64,000 bases of DNA. Source: Pacificispira sp040217575 (GTDB lineage Bacteria; Pseudomonadota; Alphaproteobacteria; UBA8366; Aestuariispiraceae). Shown here one piece after another: positions 1 to 8,702 of the stretch (the first letter of the stretch is position 1; each line of letters begins with the position of its first letter). Made by a program: the position numbers and the translations under genes. Location of the stretch: NCBI GenBank assembly GCA_040217575.1, contig JAVJPW010000005.1, forward strand, positions 472,928-536,927, read 5' to 3'. The notes under the pieces are model-generated. The model saw nothing but the letters and a program-made list of their open reading frames with translations, had not been told where the DNA came from and did no database searches.

Positions 1-1
1 T

Positions 2-151
2 GAAATCCTGACGCGATCCAGCCAGCAAATCGTCGACTGCATCGTCGATGCGGCGAAGAAGGCGGCCGGGCATGTGCCGCATTACGGGCGTGCCGGGAGC
101 GTCGCAAAGGAAGGCGCCGCCGCACCGGTCGCCATGAACCAAGAGATCTGA
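2..151 (+). CDS. C-terminal end of a probable FlgN-family flagellar chaperone (5' truncated)
   Basis: An open frame enters from the left edge and ends at a TGA at 149-151, leaving 49 codons. The visible part has an amphipathic helix (SSQQIVDCIVDAAKKAAG), then HYGRAGSV, then an Ala-rich tail. FlgN-type export chaperones for FlgK and FlgL end in a long helix followed by a Y-x(0,1)-G-x-x-G-like segment, and in alphaproteobacteria they often sit directly before flgK, as here (95 nt gap). The identification rests on this short C-terminal pattern and on context. The N-terminal domain is outside the window, so another small flagellar protein is possible. Confidence 0.5.
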   Translation, partial: EILTRSSQQIVDCIVDAAKKAAGHVPHYGRAGSVAKEGAAAPVAMNQEI

Positions 152-245
152 CCTTTAGGAAACTGCCCCGGCTGGCAGGCGACGCAGAAAGCGATCGCAA
201 GCCCCGGCGGCAAAACACAGGAAAAGGCAAGGAAAGGCAAAGCCG

Positions 246-2276
246 ATGTCCCTTTTTTCCGCACTTAGCGTCGCGATTACATCGGTAAACACACTGAACT
301 CCGCGGTTCGCGTGGTTTCCGACAACGTATCCAACGCGACCAACGATGAATACAACCGCCGGGTTTCGCAATTCGCGAACCTGCAATTCGGCGGCGTGCA
401 ACTGGCGAACGTGGAACGCGCCGCAAATGAAGGCCTTTTGCGCGACCTTTTCCAGCAGACGACGACCGCAAAGGCGGACGGCACCCGGGATGAACTGTTC
501 AATCAACTGGAACAGCTGTTTGGGACAATCAGCGGGCAAACACCCCTGGCAGATGAGACGGAACGTCTTCGTTCCGCGTTCAAGGCCTTGGAAGCGTCAC
601 CGGAAAGCGATGCGGCGGAAAACGATGTCCTGATTGCCGCGACCCAGCTGGCAAACGAACTGACACGCCTGTCGGACGGGTTGGACCTGATCGAGAACCA
701 GGTCTTGCGCGACATTGAAGACACCGTCGAAAACATGAACGAGGCCCTGATCGAGATCGATCGGCTGAATGGAAGCATTGCCGTCGAAAAGGCGGCGGGC
801 CGACCCACCTCAAACCTGGAAAACCTGCGCGACGCACAGGTCGCGACCATTGCCGAAGTTGCCAAAATCCGGACGTTCGAACGCGACGACGGGTCACTTT
901 CGGTTTATCTGACGACCGGCCTGGTCCTGGTGGATTCGGAACCGGAAAGCTTCACCTGGAACGCCGCGACACAAACCCTGACGCTCAGCGGTTCGTCTTC
1001 CACGAACCTTGTCACCGGCGGCCAACTGCCGGACGGGCAACTGGCGGCCCAGACGAACTTCCTGCGCACGGACTCCACCGCACTTTCCAGTTCCAACATA
1101 GGCGATGCAGGGCTGGAAAAGCTGCGCAATCAATTGGACGAATTCGCTTTTTCTCTGGCTGATGATTCGACAGCGCGCACGTCCGGGACGACCTTTGTCC
1201 AAGGGTCTGCAAGTCTGTCGGGGGACGGTCTTGTCACCGCCGGTAACACGCTGACCTTTACCATCGGCGGCACGTTGCTGGGCACGGTCACCATCAACGC
1301 CGGCGACAGCATCGACGACGTGGTAACCGCGATCAACGGCGTCACGCAGATGCGCGCGCGTGTCGACGGAAACGGGCACCTGCAGGTTCTGTCCAGCGGC
1401 GGTGCATTCACTATCGGCGGCACGGCGGCCACAGAGCTGGGCCTGTCCACCACGCAGGTTTCCGCGGATGCGGAAGACACATTCTCATACGCCTACAAGG
1501 CGGAACGGGCGAAAGGTACGGTCCCCACGACCACCACCACGGTGCTGTCGGCGATCAACGGAATTGCGGTTGGCGACGAATTCAGCTTCAACAACACCGA
1601 CCTTGGTGGGGCGGTCACCTTTACGGTCGGTGCCGGTGACACGGTCCAGGATCTGTTGAATTTCGTGAATGCGCGCGAAGGAATGTATGCGCGGATCGGC
1701 GACGGCAATGTGCTGGAAATTTCCAGCAAGTCAGGGTCGCTTGCCCTGACGGAAGTGACTAACACGCCCCTGACGGCATTGGGGTTCACGGTCAACGGCA
1801 CCACTGCCAGCATCAGCGGAACTATACAGACGGGTGAAAGCAACGACTTCTTCGTTGCCGAGTCCGGGACCACGCCACAGGATGTAACACGCACGAACTT
1901 CGCACTGGCGACGGCCCTTTCGTCGAATACATCGAACGTGAAGACCGGTACCCGTACGGAAGTGGTCGAATCTTTCAATGCCACGATCCGGTCCATCAAC
2001 GGGTCCGGCGTGACGCTGAACAATGCGTCCTACACCAACCTCAGTTCAGGCATTCTGACCAACCTGACTCAGAATGCGGAACGCGCCACGTTGGAGGCGG
2101 AGGAAAGCGAGATTCTGCGCGGCAACCTGGAACAGGCCTTGCGGGACGAGGTAGGCGTGAACATCGATGAAGAAATGGCCAATCTGACGGTCCTGCAAAA
2201 CGCATATGCCGCAACGGCGCGGGTCATCGATACGATCAACCAGATGTTCCAGGCACTGGAATTGGCGGGCCGCTAA
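246..2276 (+). CDS. flgK: Flagellar hook-associated protein 1 (FlgK)
   Basis: This is the first hook-filament junction protein, secreted by the flagellar type III apparatus. The N-terminal D0/D1 helix (MSLFSALSVAITSVNTLNSA, then a SDNVSNATNDEYNRR region) and the C-terminal helix (NLTVLQNAYAATARVIDTI near residues 640-665) are characteristic of FlgK. At 676 aa it is longer than enteric FlgK (about 550 aa). The middle carries two successive repeats of about 80 residues (roughly 330-405 and 435-520), each with an [AG]GD[ST][IV]xDxxxxxN core like the flagellin/FliD hook-IN motif. The ATG at 246 follows an AAAGGCAAAG stretch that can serve as ribosome binding site. The next gene starts 3 nt after the stop, so the two are probably cotranscribed. 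Confidence 0.95.
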   Translation: MSLFSALSVAITSVNTLNSAVRVVSDNVSNATNDEYNRRVSQFANLQFGGVQLANVERAANEGLLRDLFQQTTTAKADGTRDELFNQLEQLFGTISGQTPLADETERLRSAFKALEASPESDAAENDVLIAATQLANELTRLSDGLDLIENQVLRDIEDTVENMNEALIEIDRLNGSIAVEKAAGRPTSNLENLRDAQVATIAEVAKIRTFERDDGSLSVYLTTGLVLVDSEPESFTWNAATQTLTLSGSSSTNLVTGGQLPDGQLAAQTNFLRTDSTALSSSNIGDAGLEKLRNQLDEFAFSLADDSTARTSGTTFVQGSASLSGDGLVTAGNTLTFTIGGTLLGTVTINAGDSIDDVVTAINGVTQMRARVDGNGHLQVLSSGGAFTIGGTAATELGLSTTQVSADAEDTFSYAYKAERAKGTVPTTTTTVLSAINGIAVGDEFSFNNTDLGGAVTFTVGAGDTVQDLLNFVNAREGMYARIGDGNVLEISSKSGSLALTEVTNTPLTALGFTVNGTTASISGTIQTGESNDFFVAESGTTPQDVTRTNFALATALSSNTSNVKTGTRTEVVESFNATIRSINGSGVTLNNASYTNLSSGILTNLTQNAERATLEAEESEILRGNLEQALRDEVGVNIDEEMANLTVLQNAYAATARVIDTINQMFQALELAGR

Positions 2277-2279
2277 CCC

Positions 2280-3299
2280 ATGACCGCCGACGCCCAAAAA
2301 CCGTTGCGCGTCGGCGTCATCGGCCTTGGCGTTGGCGAACGGCATATCGTCGGGTATCGCGCCATCCCCGGGGTGGAAGTTGCGGGCATCTGCGACATCG
2401 ATCCGGCAAAAATGGCAGCCGTCGCGGAACGCCAGGATGTCACCCATCTACACAAGGATTACCGCACACTTTTGTCGGACCCGTCCATCGATGCGGTGTC
2501 CATTTGTTCCTATGACGACGCCCATGTGGATCAGGCCGTTATGGCATTCGAAGCGGGTAAGCACGTCTTCTGTGAAAAGCCGATCGCGCTGGACCGTACC
2601 GGGCTGGACCGGGTTGTCCGCGCCTGGTCCAACAGTGGAAAATGCCTGTCGTCCAACCTGATCCTGCGTCAAAGCCCCCGGTTTCAGGCTGTCCGCAAAA
2701 TGGTTAGGGGCGGCGAATTCGGCGACCTGCACTATATGGAAGGCGACTATATCCACCAGATTCTGTGGAAGATTACAGAAGGTTGGCGCGGAAAGTTGGA
2801 TTTCTACTGCGTCACATATGGCGGCGGCATCCATCTGATCGACCTGATGCGCTGGATCGCCGGGGAAGAGGTGGTGGAGGTAACCGCCATGGCGACAAAA
2901 AAGCTGACCCGCGCCAGCACCTTCAAGTACCCGGACACAATGACAACCCTGATGCGGTTCGAAAGCGACCTGCTGGCAAAATCGACCACGACGTTTGGAC
3001 CGCAGCGCCGCCAGATCCATACGCTGAACCTTTATGGTACCAAGCTTAGCTTTGAAAATGCGAACGGCCCGGCCCGACTTTACCGCGGTGACCAGCCTGA
3101 GGATGAAGAGGTTTTCGACGTGCCCTATCCCGCGATCGAAAAAGGCGACCTGCTACCCGACTTCATCGACGCCATCCGCGAAGGGCGCGAACCCATCGTC
3201 GGCGCGAAGGACGTTTTCCAAGTCATGAACATCTGTATCAGTGCTTGGGAAAGCGCCTCGACCGGTCGCACGGTGGCCGTGCCGGACTTGGTAGCCTGA
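2280..3299 (+). CDS. Gfo/Idh/MocA-family NAD(P)-dependent oxidoreductase
   Basis: A 339-aa protein with an N-terminal Rossmann fold (RVGVIGLGVGERHIVGY, then ICDIDPAKM) and the family signature CEKPIA near residue 98, followed by an alpha/beta substrate domain. Family members oxidise or reduce sugars and nucleotide sugars with NAD(P). The gene begins 3 nt after flgK and points at the glycan genes, so a role in making a modified sugar for flagellin is reasonable. The substrate cannot be told from sequence. Residues around position 180 (THYGGGIHLIDLMRW-like segment) carry the usual catalytic His region. Confidence 0.85.
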   Translation: MTADAQKPLRVGVIGLGVGERHIVGYRAIPGVEVAGICDIDPAKMAAVAERQDVTHLHKDYRTLLSDPSIDAVSICSYDDAHVDQAVMAFEAGKHVFCEKPIALDRTGLDRVVRAWSNSGKCLSSNLILRQSPRFQAVRKMVRGGEFGDLHYMEGDYIHQILWKITEGWRGKLDFYCVTYGGGIHLIDLMRWIAGEEVVEVTAMATKKLTRASTFKYPDTMTTLMRFESDLLAKSTTTFGPQRRQIHTLNLYGTKLSFENANGPARLYRGDQPEDEEVFDVPYPAIEKGDLLPDFIDAIREGREPIVGAKDVFQVMNICISAWESASTGRTVAVPDLVA

Positions 3300-3301
3300 C
3301 G

Positions 3302-4450
3302 TTACGCTGTCCAGGGACAGATCACATGCGCGGCATAGGCTCTTTCCCCCGTCAAACGCGGGGCCGGACCTCCTGAAAGACCGCGCGGTCCGTCAATTTC
3401 GAACGGGTCGTCCCAACCCGCGAACGGCGTTATCCCATAAACGAATTGCAGAACGATCCGATCGCGTGTCGACGGTGGTTCGCCCCTGTGCAGACCGGAC
3501 GTATCCACAAGCAGGCATGTCCCTGGACTGCCGGTCAGGGATACCGGTTCGATACCAAGCCGATCCCGTGCCTCCTCATCCGACTTCCTTAAGGTGCCGA
3601 AATACCATTGCTGAAAGGCCTCGCGCTCCGGACCACCATCCGGCATGGAATTCGCGATCGTCTCCAGCCGGTGCGTGCGCGGGAAAAAAACATGCGGGCC
3701 GCTACATTCATCCACATCGGTCAAATAGACGAAGAATTTCACAAACCGATAATCGTCCAGGTCGTAGTGAAGAAGCTGTGCATCCCGCGCGTCCTTCGCA
3801 CCGCCTTCGCCCGCAAAGGATCGCCAGGCAGAGATATCGATCAGAACCGGCGGCGCTCCCAGATAGGCACGGACCAGTTTAAGGACCGATAGATCGGTCG
3901 CAATGTCGAGCAGCCCCGGCGCCTGAAGAACCCGGTCTCGCGGCACATAAGCCAGATTAAGACTGTGTCTGAGTATCTCTGCCGACCGGGTTTCCACACT
4001 ACCCATGGGCTTGCGGACATCCTCTGCGGGGATATAGCCACCCTCATTGAACCAATGCTGAAAAGCGGTGACACGTTCTGCATCGACTGTCGGCAAACGC
4101 GTAAACCCCTGATGCCGCATGTCTTCAAGCGACTGTCCGATATCCTTTGTACCGCCAGCCTGGGTGGGCTCCGCCGATACACCGGGAAAAGCGGTGCCAA
4201 CATACACCTCAACCAGTTTGGCAAAGGCAGCCAGAAGCCCGTCGTTCAGCCCCTGATGCAGGGTCGTAATGGCGCGATGATGCAGCCGGAACAGATCCGT
4301 CGGATTGAGCGCCAGAGCGTCGCGCCCGCCCAGCATTTTTGCGATTCCAGCGAAGGACGGGTTTGAACAGATGAATTCCTGAAACCCGCGGTACCATCGC
4401 ACCCCGGCGGTGGCTGGATCGGCACGCAAACGTGCTGCTGTATCAGCCAT
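3302..4450 (-). CDS. Phytanoyl-CoA dioxygenase (PhyH)-family Fe(II)/2-oxoglutarate oxygenase
   Basis: A 382-aa protein whose C-terminal half has the cupin-type iron site: HYDLDDYRFVKFFVYLTDVD supplies the H-x-D pair, and GLHRGEPP followed by RDRIVLQFVYG supplies the distal His and the 2-oxoglutarate-binding Arg. These enzymes hydroxylate small molecules with O2 and 2-oxoglutarate. I place the start at the ATG at 4450. The reading frame runs further upstream, but that part lies inside the preceding gene. The chosen start overlaps the end of the CgeB-like gene by 8 nt, so the pair is probably translationally coupled. Context suggests tailoring of a glycan residue. This is inference. Confidence 0.75.
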   Translation of the reverse strand: MADTAARLRADPATAGVRWYRGFQEFICSNPSFAGIAKMLGGRDALALNPTDLFRLHHRAITTLHQGLNDGLLAAFAKLVEVYVGTAFPGVSAEPTQAGGTKDIGQSLEDMRHQGFTRLPTVDAERVTAFQHWFNEGGYIPAEDVRKPMGSVETRSAEILRHSLNLAYVPRDRVLQAPGLLDIATDLSVLKLVRAYLGAPPVLIDISAWRSFAGEGGAKDARDAQLLHYDLDDYRFVKFFVYLTDVDECSGPHVFFPRTHRLETIANSMPDGGPEREAFQQWYFGTLRKSDEEARDRLGIEPVSLTGSPGTCLLVDTSGLHRGEPPSTRDRIVLQFVYGITPFAGWDDPFEIDGPRGLSGGPAPRLTGERAYAAHVICPWTA

Positions 4451-5597
4451 CCCAGAACTCCGCACGAATATGGGCCAACATGCCGTCGACACGCTGTGCC
4501 CACGTATGGGTCCCGGAATAGGATTCCTGTGCGGCTTCGATGTCGCCGTCATCGCGTGACATGGCCTGTTCGACCGCATCGCCGGCCTTCCTCGCGTCGA
4601 AAGGCAAAATGGACAAGCCCATGGCATCGATCTCTGTCTCGGTGAAAAGCCGCGTCGGCTCCGTTACAACCGCTGCCCCACGGGAAAGGCCATAGAATAT
4701 TCTCTCATGTCCGCCGTTTCTGAAACTGGGCGAGCTGTTGACGACGATGCGAACTTGTTCCATCCGGTCAAGAACCCTTTCGAACGTGGCTTCCCCGCCA
4801 TAGCTGAATGTATCCGGCAGGGTGCGGCGCGCGGTTTCATCGATCAGACCAAAGACTTCGACCGGCCTGTCCGCCAGCCCGAGCAACAGGTCGCGCCGTC
4901 GGGTTGCAATCAGGAAACTTTCCAGCGCATTGGTCAGGGCCGAGCGGCGTTCCAGACTTATGCCCGGGAGTTCGTCGGCTACCAGGCGGTAGGGAACGAC
5001 CGTCTCCGTCCGGCCGCGTTCAACCATGCGGTCCAGCGCCTTTCGGACGGTTGGATCACCGTTGTCGTTTTCATTCAGAAAAGCCGCGAGTTCCGGCGCG
5101 GGTCCGATGTTTCCCACCACCAGGACCGTAGCCTCCCTTCTACCATTCGGGATGCGATTACCAAGCGGCGGTGGTCCGGCGTGCGGCAGCGCAATCACCT
5201 TCTGGCAGGGCGCGCCATAGTCACCCGGAATGGCAACGAAGTCCCGATCAACGACGCTGATTATTGAACGTTTCGGCAGCGCCAGAATCTTGTCCATATG
5301 CCGGGTCGGACAGGCTTCGACAAAGCTGAAACGCGGAAGGCCGAACTTGTCGTAGACCGACTCGCCACCGGTTTCGTAATTTTCCGCCGCGTTGAAGTCG
5401 AACAGGAATTTCGGCCCCTCATACTGGATGATGTATTTCAGCATCACATGATGCAGCTGTGTGGGGGCGGCGTCCGCGCGCATATATTCCATGACCGAGA
5501 CACCGGCATTTTCCAGTGCCGTTCGGATGTCACGCCCCATGTCCCAGATCGAACATAGCGGCACGAAATTTCCGACCATCATGCAACGCGGTTTCAT
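4443..5597 (-). CDS. CgeB-like glycosyltransferase
   Basis: A 384-aa protein resembling the CgeB / Glyco_trans_1_2 family. Near residues 285-310 it has the C-terminal signature NSSPSFRNGGHERIFYGLSR followed by GAAVVTEP, the part of the GT-B fold that binds the sugar nucleotide. The N-terminal half has a DFNAAE and a DFVAIPG segment typical of the family in bacterial glycan clusters. The ATG at 5597 is preceded on the minus strand by AGGAAT. It is divergent from the DegT gene and heads a two-gene operon with the PhyH oxygenase. Acceptor and donor are unknown. Confidence 0.7.
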   Translation of the reverse strand: MKPRCMMVGNFVPLCSIWDMGRDIRTALENAGVSVMEYMRADAAPTQLHHVMLKYIIQYEGPKFLFDFNAAENYETGGESVYDKFGLPRFSFVEACPTRHMDKILALPKRSIISVVDRDFVAIPGDYGAPCQKVIALPHAGPPPLGNRIPNGRREATVLVVGNIGPAPELAAFLNENDNGDPTVRKALDRMVERGRTETVVPYRLVADELPGISLERRSALTNALESFLIATRRRDLLLGLADRPVEVFGLIDETARRTLPDTFSYGGEATFERVLDRMEQVRIVVNSSPSFRNGGHERIFYGLSRGAAVVTEPTRLFTETEIDAMGLSILPFDARKAGDAVEQAMSRDDGDIEAAQESYSGTHTWAQRVDGMLAHIRAEFWDG

Positions 5598-5616
5598 GCC
5601 ACTATTCCTGCCTTAT

Positions 5617-5632
5617 TGGCGTGAAGTTTGCT
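5617..5632 (+). promoter_or_regulatory. Sigma54 (-24/-12) promoter upstream of the DegT operon
   Basis: The sequence TGGCGTGAAGTTTGCT fits the sigma54 consensus TGGCAC-N5-TTGCW, with GG (5618-5619) and GC (5630-5631) exactly 10 nt apart. Transcription would start near 5643, about 40 nt before the GTG start at 5686. The FlbD activator is encoded in this window, so the promoter is probably under flagellar control. Confidence 0.75.
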
Positions 5633-5685
5633 AGGCTATTCAGTCAATTCAATACGGTTAACGCGAACTTCTGGGGAGCCACCGC

Positions 5686-6837
5686 GTGAGTGACAGTTCC
5701 ATTCCCTTCGGCCGGCCACAACTGGACGGTGCTGCATTCGACGCGGTGCGTGACGTCCTGGAAAGCGGCATGCTGGTTCACGGCAAGGTAACGCCGGCAT
5801 TCGAAGAAGCGTTCGCCGAACGCATCGGTGCCAAGCACGCTGTTGCCGTTTCCAGCTGTACCGCCGGTCTGCACCTGACCCTGTTTGTAAAGGGCATCGG
5901 CCCCGGCGACCGGGTGGCAGTGCCCGCCATGACACATGTAGCAACCGCCCATTCGGTGGAACTGCAGGGGGCGGAACCTGTCTTTGTCGACGTCGATCCG
6001 GAAACCGGAAACATGGACCCTGCCCGTCTGGCGGCAGTGGAAGGTCCCTTGGCCGCCGTCATGCCGGTCCACTATCTGGGCCTGCCGTGCGATATGGACC
6101 GGATAGCGGCCGTGGCAAAAGACAAGGGCGCGTTCATTCTGGAGGATTGCGCGCTTGCGGTGGACGCGACCTGGGACGGCCGCAAGGCGGGGACGCTTGG
6201 CCTCGCGGGCAGCTTCTCCTTTTATCCGGTCAAGCACATGACCTCCATCGAAGGGGGCATGGTCACCACCGATGATGAAGCACTCGCAACCGAACTTCGG
6301 CGGCGTCGGGCGTTCGGATACAACCGCGCATTGGGTGAACGCGCACGGCCCGGCATCTATGATGTCGACGTCCTGGGCATGAATTACCGGATGAGCGAGG
6401 TAGAAGCCGCCGTCGGTCTGGCGCAAGTGGCGCGTCTGGACGAATTCATGGCAGCGCGCGCCCGGAACGATGCCGTGCTGCGCGCCATTCTCTTGGAAAT
6501 TGATGGACTGACCATCTTTCCTGACAGCCATGGAAAAGCCGTGTCGTCCCATTACTGCCTGAACGCAGTTTTACCCAGTGACGGGTCGGTCAGCCGCGAC
6601 CGGCTGGTCGACGCGCTGAAAGCGGCCGGCATAGGGTCGTCCGTACACTATCCGGGGCCGGTTCCGCTCTTTACCTATTATAAAGAAAAATACGGCTATT
6701 CTGCCGGCAGCTTTCCGGTCGCGGAATGGCTGGCGGAACAGACGATCTCGCTGCCGGTCGGCCCGCATCTTTCGGTAGATGACGCTGAAAGGGTGGGAAA
6801 TGCGTTCCGGGACGCTTATATAGGATCAAGCGTATGA
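5686..6837 (+). CDS. DegT/DnrJ/EryC1/StrS-family sugar aminotransferase
   Basis: A 383-aa PLP enzyme that transaminates keto nucleotide sugars. K183 in SFYPVKHMTSIEGG is the expected Schiff-base lysine and D154 in ILEDCA contacts the pyridine nitrogen; SSCTAGLHL near residue 58 binds phosphate. The start is GTG, supported by GGGGAG seven nt upstream. It is followed by an epimerase and a cytidylyltransferase on the same strand. In nonulosonic acid pathways this family (PseC, LegC) makes the 4-amino sugar, which is the likely role here. The exact sugar is not determined. Confidence 0.88.
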   Translation: MSDSSIPFGRPQLDGAAFDAVRDVLESGMLVHGKVTPAFEEAFAERIGAKHAVAVSSCTAGLHLTLFVKGIGPGDRVAVPAMTHVATAHSVELQGAEPVFVDVDPETGNMDPARLAAVEGPLAAVMPVHYLGLPCDMDRIAAVAKDKGAFILEDCALAVDATWDGRKAGTLGLAGSFSFYPVKHMTSIEGGMVTTDDEALATELRRRRAFGYNRALGERARPGIYDVDVLGMNYRMSEVEAAVGLAQVARLDEFMAARARNDAVLRAILLEIDGLTIFPDSHGKAVSSHYCLNAVLPSDGSVSRDRLVDALKAAGIGSSVHYPGPVPLFTYYKEKYGYSAGSFPVAEWLAEQTISLPVGPHLSVDDAERVGNAFRDAYIGSSV

Positions 6838-6910
6838 TTTCGCGGCAGAAGGCCGGGCGAAGCCATGCGTGCGATATTGATTTGCGGCAGCACCAGAAGG
6901 AGGAACCGCG

Positions 6911-7990
6911 ATGACCAAGATCCCTTACGATTCCCTCAAGAAAGACCTTGCGGGCCAACGCATATTGTTGGTCGGTGGAGCCGGATTCATCGGGCACAAT
7001 CTGGCGCTGGAACTGGCGCGCATGGGGGCGACCGTCGGTATTTGCGACAACCTGATGGTCAACAGCCTGATCGAAAACTGTTACGAACCGGGCCGCGCCC
7101 AGGTGCAGCGACAGGCCTACCAGACATTCCTTTTGGACCGGTTTCTGCTGTTGCGCCAGGCTGGCGTGACGCTGATGAATTCCGATGCGCGGTTGCTGGC
7201 GGACCTGGGCCGGGTATTCGAGAATTTCAGCCCGACCAAGGTCGTCCAGATGGCGGCGATTGCCAGCGCCGTCGATGCAAAGGCAGAACCGGGCCTGGCC
7301 TTTGACCTTCAACTGATCACGCTTCGAAACGTGCTGGAACTGGTGCGGCCCAAGGTTCGCGACATCAACCAGGTCATGTTCATGTCCTCGTCAACCGTCT
7401 ATGGCGATTTCGAAGGCGATAGCGTGGATGAAACCACCTTTCCCCGCCCGGAAGGCATTTATGCCAATGCCAAGTTCATGGGCGAACGTCTGGTACGCAC
7501 TTACCGAACACAGTATGGCCTGGGCACAACCGTCATCCGACCGTCCGCATTGTATGGTGAACGCTGCATATCCCGGCGCGTCAGCCAGGTTTTTATCGAA
7601 AACGCGCTGACCGGAAAGCCGCTGCTTCTGGAAGGCGGCGGCGACGGACGGCTGGATTTCACCTATATCAACGATCTGGTTCAGGGCATGGTCCGGGCGC
7701 TGGCGTTGCACAAGGGTCATGACGACAGTTCCACTTTCAACCTGACATTCGGAAACGCGCGGACGATTGCCGATCTGGCGGCCGTCGTGAAATCCGTGGT
7801 GCCCGAAGCCATTCTGGAAGACCGACCACGCGCCGTGGACAAACCCATCCGTGGGACGCTTTCGAACGAAAGGGCGCGGGAAAAACTGGGGTTCGAGCCG
7901 GAATGGACGTTGGAGACCGGGTATAAGCGCTATTGCGAATGGTATGTCGATCAGTGGCGCCGTGCCGAACAGCGGACAGAGGCGAACTGA
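6911..7990 (+). CDS. NAD-dependent nucleotide-sugar epimerase/dehydratase (extended SDR)
   Basis: A 359-aa extended short-chain dehydrogenase. The N-terminal GGAGFIG (residues 22-28) is the NAD-binding glycine motif. SSSTVYGD near 160 gives the catalytic Ser/Thr and Y184-x3-K188 (IYANAKFMGE) is the catalytic pair. The ATG at 6911 has a strong AGGAGG seven nt upstream. It lies between the DegT aminotransferase and the cytidylyltransferase, probably in one operon. It could be a 4,6-dehydratase or a 4-epimerase; sequence alone does not decide. Confidence 0.85.
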   Translation: MTKIPYDSLKKDLAGQRILLVGGAGFIGHNLALELARMGATVGICDNLMVNSLIENCYEPGRAQVQRQAYQTFLLDRFLLLRQAGVTLMNSDARLLADLGRVFENFSPTKVVQMAAIASAVDAKAEPGLAFDLQLITLRNVLELVRPKVRDINQVMFMSSSTVYGDFEGDSVDETTFPRPEGIYANAKFMGERLVRTYRTQYGLGTTVIRPSALYGERCISRRVSQVFIENALTGKPLLLEGGGDGRLDFTYINDLVQGMVRALALHKGHDDSSTFNLTFGNARTIADLAAVVKSVVPEAILEDRPRAVDKPIRGTLSNERAREKLGFEPEWTLETGYKRYCEWYVDQWRRAEQRTEAN

Positions 7991-7993
7991 GCC

Positions 7994-8695
7994 ATGACCC
8001 AGACATCCCGGGGCAAGGCAGCCCTCCTCCTTCTTGCGCGTCTGGATTCCCGCCGCCTGCCCGGCAAGGGACTAATGGATCTGGGCGGACGTTCCGTCCT
8101 GGGCCGCGCGGTCGACCGCCTGTCGCGTTGCGGACTGGTCAACGACATGATCCTGGCGACGACGGACCGCGCCATCGACGATCCGCTGGAAGAGTTTGCC
8201 CGCGCCGAAGGGATCGGCTGTTATCGTGGCGATGCGATGGACGTCGCGAAACGCTGTTTCGATGCCTGCACCGCAAACGGCCTCGACTGGTTTGTGCGCA
8301 TCTGCGGTGACAGCCCGTTCGCGGACCCGGGCGTCGTGGATCGCGTGGCGGCGGCGTTCCTGGACACGGGCGCAGAAATCGCAACCAACGTCTTTCCACG
8401 GTCCTTTCCGGTCGGTGCCAGCGCCGAAGCCGTATCAGCCACGGCCATGCGGCGCATTATGGATGCGACGCCCGACCTGGCGTACCGCGAACATGTCACG
8501 CTTTATGCCTATGAAAACGCAGACGCTTTTCGCATCGAAAGCGTGGCGCCGGATGACCCGGGGTACGAAAACCTGTCGATCGCCGTCGACACGCAAGAGG
8601 ATCTGGACCGCGCAAGGCGCCTGATCGAACTCCTGCCGGACCCGAAAAGGGCGACCCTTTCAGAAATCCTGAAGGTCCAGCCCCAGGCAGCGTAG
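7994..8695 (+). CDS. SpsF/NeuA-like cytidylyltransferase
   Basis: A 233-aa nucleotidyltransferase. The N-terminal LLLLARLDSRRLPGKGLMDL is the CTP-binding loop of the CMP-sugar synthetase family, and VRICGDSPFADP near residue 102 holds the metal-binding aspartate. SpsF-type proteins are found in spore-coat and flagellar glycan clusters and resemble CMP-nonulosonate synthetases. With the NeuB-like synthase encoded nearby, activation of a nonulosonic acid with CTP is the best guess. It starts 3 nt after the epimerase stop and ends 7 nt before a convergent gene. Confidence 0.8.
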   Translation: MTQTSRGKAALLLLARLDSRRLPGKGLMDLGGRSVLGRAVDRLSRCGLVNDMILATTDRAIDDPLEEFARAEGIGCYRGDAMDVAKRCFDACTANGLDWFVRICGDSPFADPGVVDRVAAAFLDTGAEIATNVFPRSFPVGASAEAVSATAMRRIMDATPDLAYREHVTLYAYENADAFRIESVAPDDPGYENLSIAVDTQEDLDRARRLIELLPDPKRATLSEILKVQPQAA

Positions 8696-8702
8696 CAAAA
8701 AT

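Noticed and set aside
4451..4627. N-terminal extension of the PhyH-family protein
   Set aside because: It lies inside the CgeB-like gene and contains no family sequence.
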